Shown here: in pieces, positions 27,366 through 37,198 of the stretch
Numbering within the stretch: the stretch's first letter is position 1
Layout: each line of letters begins with the position of its first letter
NCBI RefSeq assembly: GCF_019929185.1
Contig: NZ_JAHZPC010000009.1
Coordinates: 1-64,000, forward strand
Source: Streptococcus parasanguinis
GTDB lineage: Bacteria > Bacillota > Bacilli > Lactobacillales > Streptococcaceae
Length of the DNA stretch: 64,000 nucleotides
Direction of reading: 5' to 3'
Translations under genes and position numbers: made by a program
The notes under the pieces: generated by a model
The model's database searches: none
What the model saw: only the letters and a program-made list of their open reading frames with translations
Told to the model about the DNA's origin: nothing

Positions 27366-27593
27366 ATGATTCAACTCATTGTCAATGCTTTTGTTGAGAA
27401 GGACAAGACAGGAGCAGTCGTCGAAGTCTTGTATGCTAGTAGTGATCATGAAAAAGTGAAAGCTAAGTATGAAGAGCTGACTGCTCAATATCCTGAAAAC
27501 TATTTAGCTATCTATGATGTTCCGCTGGATACGGATTTGAATACACTGGATCATTATCCATCTGTGTGGATTGGGAAAGAAGAATTTGAATAA
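27366..27593 (+). CDS. Conserved small hypothetical protein (75 residues)
   Basis: A soluble 75-residue protein with an excellent ribosome-binding site (TAGGAGG). I do not recognise a named family. It has a mixed alpha/beta look (MIQLIVNAFV..., then EKVKAKYEELTAQYPENY). Its position between the PanE-like gene and purB suggests co-transcription with the purine genes. A fragment of its start is duplicated at 26329. A longer open frame upstream overlaps the previous gene and is rejected. Confidence 0.7.
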   Translation: MIQLIVNAFVEKDKTGAVVEVLYASSDHEKVKAKYEELTAQYPENYLAIYDVPLDTDLNTLDHYPSVWIGKEEFE

Positions 27594-27647
27594 AGCGACT
27601 GTCGGTTGCTAACTGATGTAAAACATCAAAAGAAAGGAAAATTAAAC

Positions 27648-28946
27648 ATGATTGATAGATATAGCCGCCCAGAAATGGCGAACATTTGGACTGAAGAAAA
27701 TAAATACCGTGCTTGGCTTGAGGTGGAAATCTTGGCGGACGAAGCATGGGCTGAGTTGGGAGAAATCCCTAAGGAAGATGTGGCTTTAATTCGCGAAAAA
27801 GCGGACTTTGACATCGACCGTATTTTGGAAATCGAGCAGCAAACACGTCACGATGTGGTGGCCTTCACACGTGCGGTTTCTGAAACGCTTGGTGAAGAGC
27901 GCAAGTGGGTTCATTATGGTTTGACTTCTACTGACGTGGTGGATACTGCCTATGGTTACCTATACAAACAAGCCAACGACATCATCCGCAAGGACCTTGA
28001 AAACTTCCTCAACATCATCGCTGACAAAGCGAAAGAACACAAGTTCACTATCATGATGGGTCGTACTCATGGTGTGCACGCTGAGCCGACAACTTTTGGT
28101 CTTAAATTGGCAACTTGGTATAGCGAAATGAAACGTAACATCGAGCGTTTCGAGCATGCGGCTGCTGGCGTGGAAGCTGGTAAGATTTCTGGTGCGGTTG
28201 GTAACTTTGCCAACATCCCACCATTCGTTGAAAAATACGTCTGCGATAAATTGGGTATCCGTGCTCAAGAAATCTCTACACAGGTACTTCCTCGTGATCT
28301 TCACGCTGAGTACTTTGCAGTTCTTGCTAGCATCGCAACATCTATCGAACGTATGGCAACTGAAATTCGTGGTCTTCAAAAATCAGAACAACGGGAAGTG
28401 GAAGAGTTCTTTGCCAAAGGTCAAAAAGGGTCTTCAGCAATGCCTCACAAACGCAACCCAATCGGTTCTGAAAACATGACTGGTCTTGCGCGTGTGATCC
28501 GTGGGCACATGGTGACAGCTTATGAGAATGTCTCTCTTTGGCACGAACGGGATATCTCACATTCATCAGCTGAGCGCATCATCGCACCAGACACAACCAT
28601 CTTGATTGACTACATGCTCAATCGTTTCGGAAACATCGTTAAGAACTTGACGGTCTTCCCAGAAAACATGATCCGTAACATGAATTCAACCTTTGGTCTC
28701 ATCTTCAGCCAACGTGCCATGCTGACTTTGATTGAAAAAGGTATGACGCGTGAGCAAGCTTACGACCTTGTTCAACCGAAGACTGCCCAATCATGGGATA
28801 ACCAAGTAGACTTCAAACCACTTCTTGAAGCGGATCCAGAAGTGACTTCACGCCTCACTCAAGAAGAAATCGACGAAATCTTCAACCCAACTTACTATAC
28901 CAAACGGGTAGATGAGATCTTTGAACGCATCGGTTTGGGTGACTAA
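27648..28946 (+). CDS. purB: Adenylosuccinate lyase
   Basis: It releases fumarate in two purine steps: SAICAR to AICAR, and adenylosuccinate to AMP. The 432-residue protein of the fumarase/aspartase superfamily carries the signature [11 protein letters not shown]. The start at 27648 has AAAGGAAA upstream and the family N-terminus [10 protein letters not shown]. The longer frame from 27606 is a read-in of the spacer. It is the last purine gene in the window. Confidence 0.96.
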   Translation: MIDRYSRPEMANIWTEENKYRAWLEVEILADEAWAELGEIPKEDVALIREKADFDIDRILEIEQQTRHDVVAFTRAVSETLGEERKWVHYGLTSTDVVDTAYGYLYKQANDIIRKDLENFLNIIADKAKEHKFTIMMGRTHGVHAEPTTFGLKLATWYSEMKRNIERFEHAAAGVEAGKISGAVGNFANIPPFVEKYVCDKLGIRAQEISTQVLPRDLHAEYFAVLASIATSIERMATEIRGLQKSEQREVEEFFAKGQKGSSAMPHKRNPIGSENMTGLARVIRGHMVTAYENVSLWHERDISHSSAERIIAPDTTILIDYMLNRFGNIVKNLTVFPENMIRNMNSTFGLIFSQRAMLTLIEKGMTREQAYDLVQPKTAQSWDNQVDFKPLLEADPEVTSRLTQEEIDEIFNPTYYTKRVDEIFERIGLGD

Positions 28947-28982
28947 TCGCAAGAAAAACGGGAATTTGAAAAATAGACGAAA

Positions 28983-29157
28983 GAGGCTGAGACAAAAGTC
29001 CTAGCCTCTTAATTGTTCTTGGATTGTCGAGCAAGACGCAGTGGTTGAGTGGGCTCTACTACGCTGATTTCATCAGCTTTTACAGCCCTACTCAACTGTG
29101 CGGAGGAGGGACGACGAAATCGAATTCTAACGAATTACCGATTTCTGTCCCACTCTC
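28983..29157. repeat. MITE-like structured intergenic repeat
   Basis: About 175 bp with imperfect terminal inverted repeats: GAGGCTGAGACAAAAG at the left end, and the reverse complement of the right end reads GAGAGTGGGACAGAAA (12 of 16 match). Inside are a hairpin at 28981-29010, a long imperfect stem (29038-29055 with 29083-29100) capped by CTGAT/ATCAG, and a third stem (29116-29144). There is no open reading frame. This resembles small non-autonomous repeats of streptococci; the first stem may also end purB transcription. Confidence 0.7.
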
Positions 29158-29250
29158 ATTTTTAAACTTTTTATAGCTAAACTATCACTAATTATATATA
29201 TTTTTAAAGAGGTCTTTAGAAACCGTTTTCAATATGTTACAATGTACATA

Positions 29251-29279
29251 TAAAAAGACCGAGCTGTCTCAGTCTTTTT
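29251..29279. terminator. Bidirectional terminator beside the GntR gene
   Basis: AAAAAGAC pairs with GTCTTTTT across a short GAG/CTC-containing core. T-runs occur on both strands. It serves the GntR gene, which ends at 29285 on the - strand. Confidence 0.7.
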
Positions 29280-29284
29280 GCTTC

Positions 29285-30001
29285 TTAGTGATCGCGGTCA
29301 CAGGAGATGAATTTAATCTTGTAGTAGTCACCGCGTTTGTAGGTTTCCGTGTATTCAAGGATTTGGCCAGTAGCTTCTAACTTGGTCGTCTTCACTTGTT
29401 TAACAGTTGGGAAATTTTCATCGATCTCCAAAACTTTAGCCACCTTGCTCGGTGTAGGAAAGACGATTTCATTGATTTCTTCGAAGTGCTCATCATTCAT
29501 ATGAATGTGATAGTCTTCTTTGAAGCGATCATAGATAGAGCTGTAGTATTCCAAATTTGGATAGTTTGGATTGATGTATTGTTCAGGAACATAGGTTTGG
29601 TGGAAGATATAGGTATCATCCCCAGTCTGGCGTGTCCGTTCGATCTTATAGTAAAATTGCGTTGGGTTGAGGCCTAGCTTGTCTAGGATACTCAAGGTAT
29701 TTCCGCGTTTAATAGAGAGAACTTTGACTTTGGCCTTTTGGATTGGGAAGGTTTCAACATCTGAAAATTCAACCAGTTTGTGTTTTCGAGCACGAGAAAC
29801 AAAGGTCCCTTTTCCTTGCTGGCGTACAATGTAGCCATCGGCAGCGAGGTCGTTCAAAGCACGGACAACGGTGATAGAGCTAACATCATAAATTTTGATG
29901 AGTTCAGCTTCAGTATAAAATTTATCTCCATTTTCAAATTTTCCTGAGATAATTTGCTGTTTCAATTCATCTTTGATGTGTTGGTACTTTGGAATTGCCA
30001 T
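29285..30001 (-). CDS. bgaR: GntR/HutC-family repressor of the bga cluster (BgaR-like)
   Basis: This 238-residue regulator has an N-terminal winged helix-turn-helix (about 1-70; DVSSITVVRALNDLAADGYIVRQQGKGTFVS) and a C-terminal UTRA ligand-binding domain. It is transcribed divergently from bgaC. In pneumococcus the equivalent gene represses bgaC and its PTS, so the same is expected here, with a sugar phosphate as the likely effector. The symbol is by synteny. Confidence 0.85.
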   Translation of the reverse strand: MAIPKYQHIKDELKQQIISGKFENGDKFYTEAELIKIYDVSSITVVRALNDLAADGYIVRQQGKGTFVSRARKHKLVEFSDVETFPIQKAKVKVLSIKRGNTLSILDKLGLNPTQFYYKIERTRQTGDDTYIFHQTYVPEQYINPNYPNLEYYSSIYDRFKEDYHIHMNDEHFEEINEIVFPTPSKVAKVLEIDENFPTVKQVKTTKLEATGQILEYTETYKRGDYYKIKFISCDRDH

Positions 30002-30030
30002 AGTGCTACCTCTCTTTAGATTTCTCTTAT

Positions 30031-30112
30031 TTAACCCTATTTTAACATATTTTTTCTAAAAGTGTTGACATTTTTTAAAAAATTTATTATATTAATAACT
30101 GAAAAGGGTTAC
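30031..30112 (+). promoter_or_regulatory. bgaC promoter with candidate GntR operators
   Basis: TTGACA (30065-30070), N17 and TATATT (30088-30093). Related half-sites flank it in opposite orientation: TTAACCCTATTTT (from 30031) and GAAAAGGGTTA (from 30101). They are plausible binding sites for the divergent GntR repressor. The promoter is strong and the operators are inferred. Confidence 0.7.
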
Positions 30113-30133
30113 ATATAAGAAAGGGGGGCGTTT

Positions 30134-31921
30134 ATGGGAGTTTTTGAGATTCGCGATGCTTTCTATTTAAAAGGTCAACCCTTCAAGATTTTGTCCGGAG
30201 CGATCCATTATTTCCGAATTGACCCAGCAGACTGGTATCATTCCTTGTATAATCTAAAGGCTTTGGGTTTTAACACGGTTGAGACTTATGTCCCTTGGAA
30301 TGCGCATGAACCTCGCAAAGGGGAATTTGACTTTAGTGGTCGATTGGATCTAGAGCGTTTCATCCAAACAGCCCAGTCCCTAGGACTTTACATGATTGTA
30401 AGGCCGTCGCCCTTTATCTGTGCAGAGTGGGAATTTGGTGGATTACCAGCCTGGCTCTTAGAAGAAGACCTGCGAATCCGCTCATCTGACCCAGCCTTTA
30501 TCGAATCAGTGGATCGTTATTATGATCGCTTGCTTGGCTTGTTGACACCCTACCAAGTGGATCAGGGTGGTCCAATCCTCATGATGCAGGTGGAAAATGA
30601 GTACGGCTCTTATGGAGAGGATAAGGATTATCTTCGTGCCATTCGGGATTTGATGAAGGAAAAAGGCGTGACCTGTCCCCTCTTTACATCGGATGGTCCA
30701 TGGCGAGCAACGCTAAGAACAGGAACCCTGATTGAAGAAGACCTCTTCGTGACGGGAAACTTCGGTTCCAAAGCAGCCTATAACTTTGGTCAAATGAAAG
30801 AATTCTTTGACGAATACGGCAAAAAATGGCCTTTGATGTGTATGGAATTCTGGGATGGCTGGTTTACCCGCTGGAAAGAACCTGTGATTCAAAGGGAGCC
30901 AGAAGAGTTGGCAGAAGCTGTCCATGAGGTCTTGGAGCTCGGCTCCATCAATCTCTACATGTTTCATGGCGGAACCAATTTTGGCTTCATGAATGGGTGC
31001 TCAGCTCGGGGGACGCTTGATTTGCCACAGGTGACATCCTATGACTATGGGGCTTTGCTCAATGAGCAGGGCAATCCGACGGAGAAGTATTATGCTATTC
31101 AAAAAATGATGGCGACCTATTATCCAGAATACCCACAGCAAGAACCACTCATCAAAGAGTGTTTGCCAGAACAAACCTTGCAATTGGCAGCCAAGACTAG
31201 TCTTTTTGGGAATCTGGACAATCTGGCTCAGGTTGAGACAAGCCTTTATCCCGAAAAGATGGAAGAGTTGGGGCAAACCACAGGTTATCTCCTATATGAG
31301 ACAGACCTTGAGTTGGATGCGGAAGAAGAAAAATTGCGTATCATTGATGGTCGGGATCGGGTACAGATTTACCTAGATGATCAACATGTAGCAACACAAT
31401 ACCAAACAGAGATCGGTGAAGATCTTTTTATCAAAGGAAAAAAGAAAGCGGTTACGAATTTAAAAATCTTGCTTGAGAATATGGGCCGTGTCAACTATGG
31501 GCACAAGCTCTTAGCTGATAGCCAGCACAAGGGCATTCGCACAGGTGTCTGTGTGGATTTGCATTTCCACCTTCATTGGAAGCAGTACCCACTGGATTTA
31601 CAAGATCTCAGTCAGCTCGATTTTTCAAAGGAATGGCAGGCAGGTGCTCCAGCATTTTACCGATATGATTTTCAGCTGGACCACACCCTTGACACTTATC
31701 TGGATATGACAGGATTTGGGAAAGGGGTCGTCTTTGTCAACGGCCACAACCTTGGCCGCTTCTGGGAGGTCGGACCGACCACTTCACTTTACGTGCCTCA
31801 TGGTTTCCTCAAAGAAGGAGCCAATAGCCTGATCGTCTTTGAGACAGAAGGGCGTTACCAAGAGACACTTGAACTTGTTCAACAACCTACATTCAAAGAA
31901 GTAAAGGGGGAAAACTTATGA
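30134..31921 (+). CDS. bgaC: Beta-galactosidase BgaC (glycoside hydrolase family 35)
   Basis: This 595-residue GH35 enzyme has the family motif GGPILMMQVENEYGSYGE with acid/base Glu156 and probable nucleophile Glu238 (MCMEFWDGW). C-terminal beta-jelly-roll domains complete it. The pneumococcal ortholog removes terminal beta-1,3-linked galactose from host glycans. No signal peptide or sorting signal is visible, so export, if any, is not explained by the sequence. Four bases overlap the PTS IIB gene, linking cleavage to uptake. Confidence 0.93.
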   Translation: MGVFEIRDAFYLKGQPFKILSGAIHYFRIDPADWYHSLYNLKALGFNTVETYVPWNAHEPRKGEFDFSGRLDLERFIQTAQSLGLYMIVRPSPFICAEWEFGGLPAWLLEEDLRIRSSDPAFIESVDRYYDRLLGLLTPYQVDQGGPILMMQVENEYGSYGEDKDYLRAIRDLMKEKGVTCPLFTSDGPWRATLRTGTLIEEDLFVTGNFGSKAAYNFGQMKEFFDEYGKKWPLMCMEFWDGWFTRWKEPVIQREPEELAEAVHEVLELGSINLYMFHGGTNFGFMNGCSARGTLDLPQVTSYDYGALLNEQGNPTEKYYAIQKMMATYYPEYPQQEPLIKECLPEQTLQLAAKTSLFGNLDNLAQVETSLYPEKMEELGQTTGYLLYETDLELDAEEEKLRIIDGRDRVQIYLDDQHVATQYQTEIGEDLFIKGKKKAVTNLKILLENMGRVNYGHKLLADSQHKGIRTGVCVDLHFHLHWKQYPLDLQDLSQLDFSKEWQAGAPAFYRYDFQLDHTLDTYLDMTGFGKGVVFVNGHNLGRFWEVGPTTSLYVPHGFLKEGANSLIVFETEGRYQETLELVQQPTFKEVKGENL

Positions 31922-32394
31922 CTATTGTAGGATGCCGTATCGATGGACGTTTGATCCACGGGCAGGTAGCCAATCTTTGGACTACCAAACTAAATGTTTC
32001 ACGTATCATGGTGATCGATGATGAAGTCGCTCAAAATGATATTGAAAAAAGTGGCTTGAAACTAGCGACACCACCTGGTGTTAAGCTCAGTATCTTGCCA
32101 GTCGCAAAGGCTGCGGAAAATATCTTGGCTGGAAAATATGATAGCCAACGACTCTTTATCGTAGCTCGTAAACCTGATCGTTTCCTTCGTTTGATCGAAG
32201 CAGGCGTTCAGCTTGAAACGCTGAATGTCGGCAATATGTCTCAATCTGATGAGACACGCGCGATTACCCGCTCGATCAATGTGGTGGACGCGGATGTGGA
32301 AGATTTCAACAAGATCCACGAAAAAGGTGTAAAGATTACGTCTCAGATGGTGCCAAACGACACTGCAGAAGACTTTATGAAGTTATTAAAGTAA
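31918..32394 (+). CDS. Mannose-family PTS component IIB
   Basis: The 158-residue phosphotransfer protein has active His14 in the signature RIDGRLIHGQV. It passes phosphate from IIA to the sugar carried by IIC/IID. It overlaps bgaC by ATGA. The sugar is probably a galactose-containing product of BgaC or N-acetylgalactosamine/galactosamine, judged from the agaS gene downstream; this is inference. Confidence 0.92.
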   Translation: MTIVGCRIDGRLIHGQVANLWTTKLNVSRIMVIDDEVAQNDIEKSGLKLATPPGVKLSILPVAKAAENILAGKYDSQRLFIVARKPDRFLRLIEAGVQLETLNVGNMSQSDETRAITRSINVVDADVEDFNKIHEKGVKITSQMVPNDTAEDFMKLLK

Positions 32395-32420
32395 AAGAAA
32401 ATTTTTAGGAGGAAATTGTC

Positions 32421-33335
32421 ATGATACAATGGTGGCAAATTTTACTACTTACTTTGTACTCAGCTTATCAAATCTGTGATGAGTTGACGATTGTTTCATC
32501 AGCAGGATCACCAGTCTTTGCTGGTTTCATTACAGGACTTGTTATGGGAGATTTAAAGACAGGTCTATTTATCGGAGCTTCTCTTCAATTGACAGTGCTC
32601 GGTGTTGGTACTTTCGGTGGTGCTTCTCGTATTGACGCCACTTCTGGTGCCGTTCTTGCGACTGCCTTCTCAGTAGCGAAAGGGATTGATCCAGAGATTG
32701 CTATTGCTACAATCGCTGTGCCAGTAGCAACTTTGTTGACCTACTTTGATATTCTTGGTCGTATGACTACAACTTACTTCGCTCACCGTGTAGATGCTGC
32801 AATCGACCGCTTTGACTACAAAGGTATCGAACGCAACTACCTTCTTGGAGCGATTCCTTGGGCTCTTTCTCGTGCCCTTCCGGTCTTCTTCGCTCTTGCT
32901 TTTGGTGGATCTTTCGTAGAAACTGTTGTTACAGGTCTTGCTAATGTACAATGGTTGGCAAACGGTCTGAAACTTGCAGGTCAAATGCTTCCAGGTCTTG
33001 GATTTGCGATCTTGCTTCGTTACCTTCCTGTTCGTCGTAACCTTCACTACTTAGCACTTGGCTTTGGCTTAACAGCAATGTTGACAGTGCTTTATAGCAA
33101 TGTTCAAAGCCTTGGTGCTGCAGTGTCTAGCATTGTTGGTTCTGAAGTGTTCGCTAAACTTCCAAAAGAACAAGCTATTACTTTTGTTAACAACTTCAAG
33201 AGTGTATCTATGATTGGGGTTGCCATCATCGGTATCTTCCTTGCAGTACAACACTTCAAAAACAGTCAACGTACAGTCGTAGCTGCTCCAGTAACTGAAT
33301 CAGAAAGCGGGGAAATTGAAGATGACGAATTCTAA
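32421..33335 (+). CDS. Mannose-family PTS component IIC
   Basis: This 304-residue membrane protein with many hydrophobic helices is the sugar-translocating subunit of a mannose-type PTS (VMGDLKTGLFIGASLQL motif near residues 45-65). A GGAGG site lies before the ATG. Its end overlaps the start of the IID gene by 14 bases. Confidence 0.92.
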   Translation: MIQWWQILLLTLYSAYQICDELTIVSSAGSPVFAGFITGLVMGDLKTGLFIGASLQLTVLGVGTFGGASRIDATSGAVLATAFSVAKGIDPEIAIATIAVPVATLLTYFDILGRMTTTYFAHRVDAAIDRFDYKGIERNYLLGAIPWALSRALPVFFALAFGGSFVETVVTGLANVQWLANGLKLAGQMLPGLGFAILLRYLPVRRNLHYLALGFGLTAMLTVLYSNVQSLGAAVSSIVGSEVFAKLPKEQAITFVNNFKSVSMIGVAIIGIFLAVQHFKNSQRTVVAAPVTESESGEIEDDEF

Positions 33336-34140
33336 TTACAAACTAACAAAAGAAGATTTTAAACAAATCAATAAACGTAGCCTCTTCACCTTCCAATTGG
33401 GTTGGAACTACGAACGGATGCAGGCTTCTGGTTACCTTTATATGCTTTTACCTCAGTTGCGTAAAATGTATGGTGATGGCACTCCAGAATTGAAAGAAAT
33501 GATGAAATTGCATACGCAATTCTTCAATACTTCACCATTCTTCCACACCCTTATCACTGGTTTTGACCTTGCTTTGGAAGAAAAAGATGGTGTCAAATCA
33601 AAAGATGCGGTGAACGGGATCAAGACAGGTCTCATGGGACCATTCGCTCCTCTTGGAGACTCAATCTTTGGATCATTGGTACCAGCTATTATGGGTTCAA
33701 TCGCAGCAACTTTGGCTGTTGCAGGAAACCCAGCCGGTATCTTCTTGTGGATCGCTGTGGCAGTTGCTTATGACATTTTCCGTTGGAAACAATTGGAATT
33801 TGCCTATAAAGAAGGGGTTAACCTCATCAACAACATGCAAAGTACCTTGACAGCTTTGATCGATGCAGCTGCCGTTCTGGGTATCTTCATGGTTGGTGCC
33901 TTGATTGCTAGCATGATTGGTGTTGAAGTTTCTTGGACTCCACACATTGGGGACAAAGCGATTGAAATTCAAGATATGCTCAACCTTATCTTCCCGCGTT
34001 TGGTACCAGCTATCATCACAGGTGTAATCTACTGGTTGCTTGGACGTAAGGGTATGAACTCTACAAAAGCTATCTTGCTCATCATCCTTGCAGCAATCGC
34101 ATTCTCAGCATTTGGCCACTTCTTCTTTGGAATGGCATAA
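33322..34140 (+). CDS. Mannose-family PTS component IID
   Basis: This 272-residue membrane subunit works with IIC as the transport channel (motifs FQLGWNYERM, TGLMGPFAPLGDSIFGS). The ATG at 33322 follows GGGGA and is preferred over the TTG at 33316. It overlaps the IIC gene, so the two are made in equal amounts. Confidence 0.92.
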   Translation: MTNSNYKLTKEDFKQINKRSLFTFQLGWNYERMQASGYLYMLLPQLRKMYGDGTPELKEMMKLHTQFFNTSPFFHTLITGFDLALEEKDGVKSKDAVNGIKTGLMGPFAPLGDSIFGSLVPAIMGSIAATLAVAGNPAGIFLWIAVAVAYDIFRWKQLEFAYKEGVNLINNMQSTLTALIDAAAVLGIFMVGALIASMIGVEVSWTPHIGDKAIEIQDMLNLIFPRLVPAIITGVIYWLLGRKGMNSTKAILLIILAAIAFSAFGHFFFGMA

Positions 34141-34151
34141 TGGAGTAAGGT

Positions 34152-34556
34152 ATGGCAAAACACCTAGTATTGGTCAGTCATGGTCGCTTCTGTGAAGAGC
34201 TCAAAGCCAGTACAGAAATGATTATGGGACCACAAGACAACATTCATACAGTTGCACTTTTACCAGAAGAAGGGCCAGAAGACTTTACTGCTAAATTTGA
34301 AGCAACAGTTCAAGGTCTAGAAGACTATATTGTATTTGCAGATCTATTAGGAGGGACTCCTTGCAACACTGTGAGCCGCTTGATCCTTGAAGGACGTGCG
34401 ATTGACTTATACGCAGGGATGAATCTTCCGATGGTTATCGAATTCATCAATAGCAGTCTGACTGGTAGCGAAGGGGACTACCCTGAACGTGCAAAAGAAA
34501 GTATTGTCAAGGTCAATGACCTCTTGTCAAACCTTGATGATGATGAAGATGAGTAG
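34152..34556 (+). CDS. Mannose-family PTS component IIA
   Basis: The 134-residue protein accepts phosphate from HPr on His10 (LVLVSHGRF) and passes it to IIB. The ADLLGGTPCN segment is diagnostic of the EIIA-Man fold. It is the last PTS gene, separated from agaS by a short hairpin-containing spacer. Confidence 0.92.
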   Translation: MAKHLVLVSHGRFCEELKASTEMIMGPQDNIHTVALLPEEGPEDFTAKFEATVQGLEDYIVFADLLGGTPCNTVSRLILEGRAIDLYAGMNLPMVIEFINSSLTGSEGDYPERAKESIVKVNDLLSNLDDDEDE

Positions 34557-34638
34557 GTTGGTAGGGAGTCTGGGAGTATCATCTCAGGCTCCTTTCCCAT
34601 TTATCAATGTTAGATTGTAGAAAGGAACAACAGTTTCT

Positions 34639-35808
34639 ATGTTAGACTATACAAAAGAAGACTTGCAGGAGCTAGGGGCAGAGATCACAACACGTGAGAT
34701 CTACCAACAACCAGCAGTTTGGAAGGAAACGGCTCGCTTGTACCAAGAAAGACAAGCGGAAATAAAAGCTTTCTTAGATAAGATTGGCCAAGAGCATGCC
34801 TATATCAAGGTCATCCTGACAGGGGCTGGGACCTCAGCATATGTGGGGGATACTTTGGTTCCTTACTTGCAGGAAGTGCACGATGAACGGCATTGGAATT
34901 TCCAATCCATTGCGACGACCGATATCGTGGCGCATCCACAAACCTATTTCAAAAAAGAAGTGGTGACTGTCTTGGTTTCCTTTGCACGAAGTGGCAACTC
35001 GCCTGAAAGTGTTGCGACAGTTGAGTTAGCTCAAGACTTGGTCGATGAACTCTATCAGATTACCATTACTTGTGCGGAAGAAGGAAAACTGGCCCAGCAT
35101 GCCCACGGAGATGAGCGCAACCTTTTGCTTCTCCAACCAAAAGAAACCAATGATGCTGGCTTTGCCATGACTTCGAGCTTTACCTCTATGCTCCTGACAG
35201 CTCTCTTGGTCTTTGATCCAAGTGAGGAAAAAACCAAAGAAAAACGGGTAGAAGAATTGATTCATCTGTCAGAGCAGGTCTTGGAGAAAGATCGCGAGGT
35301 CAAGGAAGTGGTCGATCTAGACTTTGAGCGCGTGATCTATCTAGGAGCGGGGCCTTTCTTTGGGCTAGCCCATGAAGCCCAGCTCAAGATTTTGGAATTG
35401 ACTGCAGGAAAAATCGCGACCATGTACGAGAGTCCTGTCGGCTTCCGTCATGGACCGAAATCCCTCATCAATGATCAGACACTCGTCTTGGTCTTTGGAT
35501 CCATTGATCCTTATACCCGACAGTATGATCTGGACTTGGTTCGAGAAGTTGCAGGGGATCAGATTGCCCGTCAGGTCGTCCTCTTGACCAATCAAGCTGC
35601 AGGGATCGAGCATGTACGAGAAGTGTTAGTAGAAGCTTCTGCAGACTCATTAGATATCTACCGTGCCTTCCCATACATTATCTATGGTCAATTGATTTCT
35701 CTCTTGACTTCGCTCAAGGTGCAAAATCGCCCAGACACACCTTCACCGACTGGTACCGTCAATCGGGTTGTTCAAGGGGTAATCATCCATCCATTTCATA
35801 AAGAATAG
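34639..35808 (+). CDS. agaS: Sugar isomerase/deaminase AgaS (double SIS domain)
   Basis: This 389-residue cytoplasmic protein has two SIS domains (ILTGAGTSAYVGD near residue 60; VIYLGAGPFFGLAHEAQLK near 230). AgaS proteins act on galactosamine 6-phosphate, deaminating and isomerising it towards tagatose 6-phosphate. Its place after the PTS suggests it processes the imported phosphorylated amino sugar. No tagatose 6-phosphate kinase or aldolase genes follow, so the pathway must be completed elsewhere. Confidence 0.88.
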   Translation: MLDYTKEDLQELGAEITTREIYQQPAVWKETARLYQERQAEIKAFLDKIGQEHAYIKVILTGAGTSAYVGDTLVPYLQEVHDERHWNFQSIATTDIVAHPQTYFKKEVVTVLVSFARSGNSPESVATVELAQDLVDELYQITITCAEEGKLAQHAHGDERNLLLLQPKETNDAGFAMTSSFTSMLLTALLVFDPSEEKTKEKRVEELIHLSEQVLEKDREVKEVVDLDFERVIYLGAGPFFGLAHEAQLKILELTAGKIATMYESPVGFRHGPKSLINDQTLVLVFGSIDPYTRQYDLDLVREVAGDQIARQVVLLTNQAAGIEHVREVLVEASADSLDIYRAFPYIIYGQLISLLTSLKVQNRPDTPSPTGTVNRVVQGVIIHPFHKE

Positions 35809-35889
35809 CCACTAATTTTCTATAAAAAGTGGAGTGTTTCTTCTTGTGAAACTGATACGATGGAGAAAAACAGTGAGAGGAGAAGGTTT

Positions 35890-36930
35890 GTGAAACAGTA
35901 TCAAGAAAGCGTGTTTGGGGAATGGCAGAATCAAGAGGTTCGGGCTTATCGCCTCGAAAATGATAAGGGCTACCAATTATCTGTCATGACCTATGGGGCG
36001 ACGATTTTAGAATATGTGACACCGGATAAAGAAGATCAGTTTACGAATATTATTCTAGGCTTTGATCGCTTTGAGGACTATGTGGGCAATAGCCCTAAAT
36101 ATGGGGCTAGTATTGGCCCGGTAGCAGGCCGGATTGCAGGGGCAAGTTTTGAACTTAATGGAGAGACCTATCATTTGGAAGCTAATAACGGTGCTAACTG
36201 CAACCACAGTGGACCGACGGGCTGGGACAGTGCCTTGTTTAGCGTTGAGTCGGTAACGGATCAGGAAATCACTCTGTATACAGAGCGTGCAGATGGTACC
36301 GGCGGTTTCCCTGGAAATCTCAAGATCTGGGTAACCTATGGTTTGACGGAAGATGGTGAACTTGAGATTGCCTATCGGGTAGAAACGGATCAAGATACCT
36401 TGGTCAACCCGACCAACCACAGCTATTTCAACCTATCTGGGAACTTCACCCAGCCGATCAATGACCATGTCTTTCAGATCAACCATCAAGGGCTTTACCC
36501 TATCCATCCAGACGGTGTTCCTCTTCAGACCGTGGATAGAGAAAGTCCGGTTGTCCAGCATCTCTACCAAGCCATGCTCTTGGAGGATCTTTTTAAGGAC
36601 TCTGATCCGCAAATCCGCCTGGTAGAAGGATTAGACCATCCATTTGCTCTTCCAGAAGGGCATGAAAATGCTGGCTTTCTTTACCATCAGCCATCTGGAC
36701 GTTTCTTGACCTTCAAGTCAGAAGCCCCAGCCTTGGTGGTATATTCAGCCAATTTCGTAGACGAAACGGTTCATCTGCAAGGCCAACCAATGGTGCAGCA
36801 CAATGGCTTGGCTCTAGAATTCCAAACAGTGCCAGATGCCATTCACAGTGATCAGGCTGAAAAGGTCATCTTGAGAGCAGGTCAAGTCTTCACCAGCAAG
36901 ACTAGCTACCATGCCATCGCTAAGAAATAA
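35890..36930 (+). CDS. galM: Aldose 1-epimerase (galactose mutarotase)
   Basis: It interconverts alpha and beta anomers of galactose and related sugars. It has 346 residues with the GPVAGRIAGASF and NPTNHSYFNL segments and a C-terminal Glu in LALEFQTVPDA. The start is the GTG at 35890 behind GAGGAGAAGG; the ATG at 35860 has no such site. It completes the galactose-use operon begun by bgaC. Confidence 0.92.
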   Translation: MKQYQESVFGEWQNQEVRAYRLENDKGYQLSVMTYGATILEYVTPDKEDQFTNIILGFDRFEDYVGNSPKYGASIGPVAGRIAGASFELNGETYHLEANNGANCNHSGPTGWDSALFSVESVTDQEITLYTERADGTGGFPGNLKIWVTYGLTEDGELEIAYRVETDQDTLVNPTNHSYFNLSGNFTQPINDHVFQINHQGLYPIHPDGVPLQTVDRESPVVQHLYQAMLLEDLFKDSDPQIRLVEGLDHPFALPEGHENAGFLYHQPSGRFLTFKSEAPALVVYSANFVDETVHLQGQPMVQHNGLALEFQTVPDAIHSDQAEKVILRAGQVFTSKTSYHAIAKK

Positions 36931-36989
36931 GGAGGAAAGGGGTGACCCAAACAAGAATGTGAAATCCTTGCTTGGGACATCCTCTTTTT
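36930..36989 (+). terminator. galM operon terminator
   Basis: An imperfect long stem (CCCAA-A-CAAG at 36946-36955 with CTTG-C-TTGGG at 36967-36976, closed by AGGA/TCCT outside) followed by a T-run. Confidence 0.75.
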
Positions 36990-37120
36990 CTCGAAAAAAA
37001 TTTTTTAGAAAAACTATAAGGAAAGTTTAAGCTTCCTATCGTATACTAATACCATCATCAAAGACCTCCTAACTTTGAATGATAAAACTCCTAAAACTTT
37101 TTCATAATAATCTCCCTATA

Positions 37121-37146
37121 AGAGCCACCAAAACCGGTGGCTTTTC
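37121..37146 (+). terminator. Hairpin with short T-tail upstream of the tandem repeats
   Basis: GCCACC (37124-37129) pairs with GGTGGC (37136-37141), followed by TTTTCT. It is a terminator-like structure in the 500-bp gap between galM and ruvB. Confidence 0.6.
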
Positions 37147-37198
37147 TATATCTCTTAATGAGGTGAACTCAGAGAGTTCAACCGAATTTAGAGATATT

